Shown: positions 5,464 through 6,657 of the stretch, piece by piece
How the letters are laid out: each line of letters opens with the position of its first letter
Numbering within the stretch: the first letter of the stretch is position 1
Source of the DNA: Bacteroidota bacterium
GTDB lineage: Bacteria > Bacteroidota > Bacteroidia > Bacteroidales > UBA12481
NCBI GenBank assembly: GCA_030592205.1
Contig: JAUVKA010000230.1
Location: forward strand, 1 to 6,657
Length of the DNA: 6,657 bases
Direction of reading: 5' to 3'
Notes under the pieces: generated by a model
The model's input: the letters and a program-made list of their open reading frames with translations, nothing else
Databases searched by the model: none
What the model was told of the DNA's origin: nothing
Translations under genes and position numbers: made by a program

Positions 5464-6657
5464 ATGAAATTATTTTTTTACCAAATAGGAGTGTTTATGT
5501 GCTTTGCTCTTTCGTTTGGTCAAAACGTGTTTGCACAAACCCTAAACGATGTAAATGAAAACATTGTTCAAGTGCTTGATTTGATAATGCTTCAGAAAGA
5601 ATTAACCGATGCTGCCAGCAATGGGGAGTATGATATTATCCATATTGGCGAGGGGGTATTTGATCTATCCTTAATGGATCAGGATCTGGGTTACTATCCA
5701 TTACCATTGCCCCAAGTGATCAAAGAAGAAAAACACTCAATTATGATAGTTGGAGCCGGTGCAGGCAAGACTATTTTTGATGCTGGCAATAGCAATAGGA
5801 AACTTGGGCTCTCCACTGCGCAGTTAAAAGATGACATGGGAGTATCAATAACTGTTAGAGGTATTACATTCCGTAATGGAGGTGGTTCTTCCTCCGATCA
5901 TGCAGGCTTAAGCATTCATACAAAAAAAGGAAGCATTGAAGTTAGAGAATGTGAATTTCTTAGCACAGATGGTTCGAATGGTTCAACTTTATTAGCGATG
6001 ACAGGAACAGAAGAGGGCTTTGGATTTATAAGAGTAATAAGTTGCCGCTTCGACAGTTTACGGTCTACCGTAAAAATAAGTAGCACAAGAGCCAGCGCCT
6101 ATGTTGAAGAATCGAAGTTTACAAATTTCCGTGATTATCCTGCACTTGATATCTCCAACAATTTAGGGGTGAGTCTCATCTCAAAATGTAAGTTTATCAA
6201 TAATCATTCAATAAGAGAAGCCCCCTTGAATGCTAATGTATTTCCAAACGGAACCGTTGAGGTTTCTGATTGCATATTCGAAAATAATTTTGGTGCCCAG
6301 AGCGGGGCAGTAAAAGTATCAGGAAGGGAAGCTGAAATTAAGTTTAACAGAAACACACTTACAGCTAACAATGGCGGAAAAGGAAGTGGTGCTGCACTAT
6401 TAACCATGGAAGGATCCGGAAAAATTACTGTTGAGGCTAATTTGTTCAAGGAAAATTACAATAATACCCAGGGGGGAGGCCTGTCAATAATAGCTGGAGG
6501 AAGTAAAATAGCTGAATTAGATGATAGCAAAGCATTTATCGGTATATACAATAATATCTTTTCAGAAAATAGAACGGCTGACGAAGGAGGTGGTGTATAT
6601 GTGGAAACCCAGAAAGGCACAGTTGAAATAATTAATAACACCATCGTTGGAAATACA
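5464..6657 (+). CDS. Secreted right-handed beta-helix (pectin-lyase-fold) protein, 3' end outside window
   Basis: The first 398 codons are open and continue past the edge. The protein begins with a signal peptide (MKLFFYQIGVFMCFALSFG, cleavage likely after NVFA at residue 24, leaving Gln25). A short N-terminal helix region is followed by a strand-turn-strand region with IIHIGEGVFDL (near 60-70) and IMIVGAGAGKTIFDAG (near 98-113), typical of the start of pectin-lyase-like beta helices. From about residue 125 there are repeated rungs of the form GITFRNGG, VRECEF, VSDCIFENNFGAQSGAV, VEANLFKENYNNTQGGGLS and YNNIFSENRTADEGGGVYVE, with Asn ladders and Gly-rich turns. Many such Bacteroidota proteins act on or bind polysaccharides or serve as adhesins and end in a T9SS sorting domain; that end is not visible. 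No catalytic residues can be assigned, so enzyme activity is not claimed. The repeat fold itself is a confident reading. Confidence 0.9.
   Translation, partial: MKLFFYQIGVFMCFALSFGQNVFAQTLNDVNENIVQVLDLIMLQKELTDAASNGEYDIIHIGEGVFDLSLMDQDLGYYPLPLPQVIKEEKHSIMIVGAGAGKTIFDAGNSNRKLGLSTAQLKDDMGVSITVRGITFRNGGGSSSDHAGLSIHTKKGSIEVRECEFLSTDGSNGSTLLAMTGTEEGFGFIRVISCRFDSLRSTVKISSTRASAYVEESKFTNFRDYPALDISNNLGVSLISKCKFINNHSIREAPLNANVFPNGTVEVSDCIFENNFGAQSGAVKVSGREAEIKFNRNTLTANNGGKGSGAALLTMEGSGKITVEANLFKENYNNTQGGGLSIIAGGSKIAELDDSKAFIGIYNNIFSENRTADEGGGVYVETQKGTVEIINNTIVGNT

Noticed and set aside
6204..6644. Two minus-strand ORFs of 81 and 62 codons
   Set aside because: They are shadows of the beta-helix gene, whose repeated rungs are clear on the plus strand.

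Overview
The window looks like a low-GC chromosome segment from a member of the Bacteroidota, probably an environmental or marine Cytophagia/Flavobacteriia relative. I infer this from the protein types: a lipoprotein made of 21-residue leucine-rich repeats, a 7TMR-DISM receptor joined to a SpoIIE phosphatase, and secreted proteins whose signal peptides end in Ala-Gln. Most starts also lack a Shine-Dalgarno sequence. No species can be named from this sequence alone.

Layout, left to right. Positions 1-243 are mostly non-coding, with a possible minus-strand gene start at the edge. Positions 244-468 (minus) hold the C-terminal half of a HIT-family hydrolase with no N-terminal half. It lies in frame behind the stop of an LRR/EF-hand lipoprotein gene (472-1731, minus). 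Positions 1834-2046 (plus) hold what looks like the C-terminal tail of an AbiEii-like nucleotidyltransferase gene. Positions 2154-4442 (plus) encode a complete 762-residue membrane phosphatase (signal/anchor segment, 7TMR-DISM extracellular domain, seven-helix membrane domain, coiled coil, SpoIIE/PP2C). Converging on it, with only a 12-base gap, is a small AT-rich lipoprotein gene (4455-4856, minus). Upstream of that lipoprotein on the same strand, 4886 to about 5315 or 5409 holds a decayed gene that can be read only by changing frame several times. From 5464 to the right edge (plus) runs the first 398 codons of a secreted beta-helix protein with a good ribosome binding site.

How the genes relate: the intact genes all encode cell-envelope or secreted proteins, but nothing shows that they form one operon or pathway. 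The clearest theme is gene debris. At least three broken genes (HIT, AbiEii-like, unidentified decayed gene) sit between intact ones, and each keeps its 3' end. The phosphatase also begins with a segment that resembles the N-terminus of a different protein family. This suggests a recombination-prone accessory stretch. I did not find a convincing new multi-gene system. The items most worth checking are the decayed gene with its C9 tract, the 20-bp inverted repeat at 4921-4940, and the phosphatase N-terminal fusion.
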